Origin: an uncultured Achromobacter sp.
GTDB lineage: Bacteria; Pseudomonadota; Gammaproteobacteria; Burkholderiales; Burkholderiaceae_B
Reading direction: 5' to 3'
Length of the DNA: 5,158 bases
Assembly: GCA_913775005.1 (NCBI GenBank)
Contig: CAJYKY010000169.1
Span: forward strand, 1 to 5,158
Shown: in pieces, positions 4,050 through 5,158 of the stretch
Position numbering within the stretch: the first letter of the stretch is position 1
Layout: each line of letters starts with the position of its first letter
Made by a program: the position numbers and the translations under genes
Notes under the pieces: generated by a model
Databases searched by the model: none
What the model was told of the DNA's origin: nothing
Seen by the model: the letters and a program-made list of their open reading frames with translations, nothing else

Positions 4050-5158
4050 GCCAGCCCACCCTGCCGGAATCGTCAGCTGACGGTTCCGAGCCGCGCGCCA
4101 GGGCAGGGGGCTCAGGCCCTCTGAACCCTGGCGTGGCCAAACGCGAAGTCTGGGCCTGGGCCATGTACGACTTTGCCAATTCCGGCTACACCACCGTGAT
4201 CCTCACGGCGGTGTTCAGCACGTATTTTGTTGGCGTGGTCGGCGGGCGCGCCCCGTGGGCCACGCTGGCCTGGACGGCGGCGCTGTCGCTGTCCTATCTG
4301 CTCATCATGTTGACGATGCCCACGCTGGGCGCCCGCGCCGACGCCCATGGCAGCAAGCGGCGTCTGCTCTACACCAGCACCATCGGCTGCGTGGCGGCCA
4401 CGCTGGTGCTGACGCAGGCGGGCCCCGGTGACGTGTGGCTGGCGCTGGCCGCCATCGTCGTCTCTAACTATTGCTATTGCGTGGGCGAGTCCGTCGTCGC
4501 GGCGTTCCTGCCTGAACTGGCCCGGCCCGAAGCGCTGGGGCGGGTGTCGGGCTGGGGCTGGAGCTTCGGTTATTTCGGCGGGATGCTGACGCTGGGGCTG
4601 TCTCTGGTCGTGGTGACGCAGGCCGAAGCGCGCGGCATGACGGCCGAGCATTTCGTGCCCTGGGTCATCGTCGTCACGTGTACGGTTTTTGCGCTGGCTG
4701 CGCTGCCGTCCTTCTTCATGCTCAAGGAACGCAGCCGGCCGCAGGCAGGCAAGGTCGAAGCCTTGCACATGCTCAAGCGCCTGGCCTACGCGTGGCGCGA
4801 AACGGGCCAGCATTTTCCGGAATTCCGCCGGCTGCTGATGTGCATCGCCTGCTACCAGGCGGGCATTTCGGTGGTCATCACGCTGGCCGCCGTGTATGCG
4901 TCGGAAGTCATGGGCTTCACCACGCCGCAGATCATGCTGCTGGTGTTCACCGTCAATATCGGTGCGGCTGCGGGCGCGTTTTCCTTCGGCTATGTGCAGG
5001 ACCGAATCGGCCACAAGCCGGCGCTGGCCATCACGCTTGTCGGCTGGATCATCATGGTGCTGGTGGCCTACATGGCTGTGACGGCGCCGGTTTTCTGGGT
5101 CGCTGCCACGCTGGCGGGCCTGTGCATGGGCACCACGCAAAGCGCCGGCCGCGCCATG
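4046..5158 (+). CDS. MFS transporter, UMF1/Atg22-like (3' end outside window)
   Basis: The frame is open for 371 codons to the window end with no stop, so the gene is truncated by the window and not broken. It encodes an inner-membrane major facilitator protein of the UMF1 (Atg22-like, PF11700) type. The hallmark is EVWAWAMYDFANSGYTTV (34-51), followed by GARADAHGSKRR (95-106), a motif A-like loop, and GRVSGWGWSFGYFGG (165-179). The second-half loop GYVQDRIGHKPAL (315-327) and GTTQSAGRAM (362-371) also fit. About ten hydrophobic segments can be counted, roughly at 46-66, 72-92, 108-125, 130-150, 170-192, 204-225, 263-285, 296-316, 326-346 and 348-365. GTG at 4046 is chosen because it overlaps the previous stop (GTGA), implying coupling; no good ribosome site is visible. 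Later starts at GTG 4133 or ATG 4163 would keep the whole membrane domain. Substrate is unknown; yeast Atg22 exports amino acids, and the prpE context hints at a carboxylate or related metabolite. Confidence 0.87.
   Translation, partial: MSQPTLPESSADGSEPRARAGGSGPLNPGVAKREVWAWAMYDFANSGYTTVILTAVFSTYFVGVVGGRAPWATLAWTAALSLSYLLIMLTMPTLGARADAHGSKRRLLYTSTIGCVAATLVLTQAGPGDVWLALAAIVVSNYCYCVGESVVAAFLPELARPEALGRVSGWGWSFGYFGGMLTLGLSLVVVTQAEARGMTAEHFVPWVIVVTCTVFALAALPSFFMLKERSRPQAGKVEALHMLKRLAYAWRETGQHFPEFRRLLMCIACYQAGISVVITLAAVYASEVMGFTTPQIMLLVFTVNIGAAAGAFSFGYVQDRIGHKPALAITLVGWIIMVLVAYMAVTAPVFWVAATLAGLCMGTTQSAGRAM
4065..4088. repeat. 24-bp near-perfect palindrome at the start of the transporter gene
   Basis: CGGAATCGTCAG (4065-4076) faces CTGACGGTTCCG (4077-4088). 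Eleven of twelve pairs are complementary, and the twelfth (T4070-G4083) would be a G-U pair in RNA. The central 12 bp, CGTCAGCTGACG, are perfectly symmetric. It lies 16 nt after the transporter's GTG codon ends, in the N-terminal tail before the conserved domain. It could be a protein-binding dyad or an mRNA hairpin near the start. Confidence 0.55.
4094..4135 (+). repeat. mRNA hairpin candidate in the transporter 5' region
   Basis: Bases 4094-4103 pair with 4126-4135 over ten pairs, one of them G-U, with core GCCAGGG/CCCTGGC. An inner helix AGGG/CCCT (4105-4108, 4117-4120) can stack within it. There is no T-run, so it is not an intrinsic terminator. The 3' arm contains the alternative in-frame GTG at 4133-4135, which would be fully paired. 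A role in translation or mRNA stability is inferred. Confidence 0.45.

Noticed and set aside
4112..5140. 342-codon open frame on the minus strand opposite the transporter
   Set aside because: The translation is dominated by His, Arg, Gln and Asp repeats without a domain, while the plus frame has clear UMF1 motifs throughout.

Overview
The window is high-GC bacterial DNA. Its gene content is what I would expect of a betaproteobacterium in the Burkholderiales, most likely the Alcaligenaceae (Achromobacter/Bordetella type). That placement rests on protein resemblance from memory and base composition; no database search was run.

Left part (1-812): the last codons of an upstream plus-strand gene are followed by a strong intrinsic terminator. 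Next comes an unusually AT-rich control region with a 19-bp palindrome, a sigma70-like promoter and a Fur-box-like sequence over its -10 element. This region drives a small DUF2325 gene (303-626) whose C-terminal half carries four cysteines. A perfect 14-bp stem at 726-757 can terminate transcription from both sides.

Middle (813-1755): a minus-strand gene encodes a lipoprotein with an NlpC/P60 (C40) peptidase domain, probably a cell-wall hydrolase. The gap of roughly 290 bp between it and the next gene is a divergent control region. It holds a weak minus-strand promoter candidate, a cluster of interlocking inverted repeats, and a correctly spaced -24/-12 (sigma54) promoter candidate pointing right.

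Right part (1756-5158): three plus-strand genes are packed with 4-nt stop/start overlaps. They are prpE (propionate-CoA ligase), a GlcG/HbpS-family (DUF336) small protein, and an Atg22/UMF1-type MFS transporter cut by the window end. The packing indicates one transcriptional unit with translational coupling. PrpE would activate propionate to propionyl-CoA, but no methylcitrate-cycle genes (prpB/C/D) or prpR lie in the window. The roles of the DUF336 protein and the transporter in this unit are therefore open. The start of the transporter gene contains two strong dyad structures that may tune its expression.

The best candidates for something undescribed are the prpE-DUF336-UMF1 unit under a possible sigma54 promoter, and the possibly iron-regulated cysteine-rich DUF2325 protein. 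I see no CRISPR array, tRNA, rRNA, insertion sequence or phage gene.
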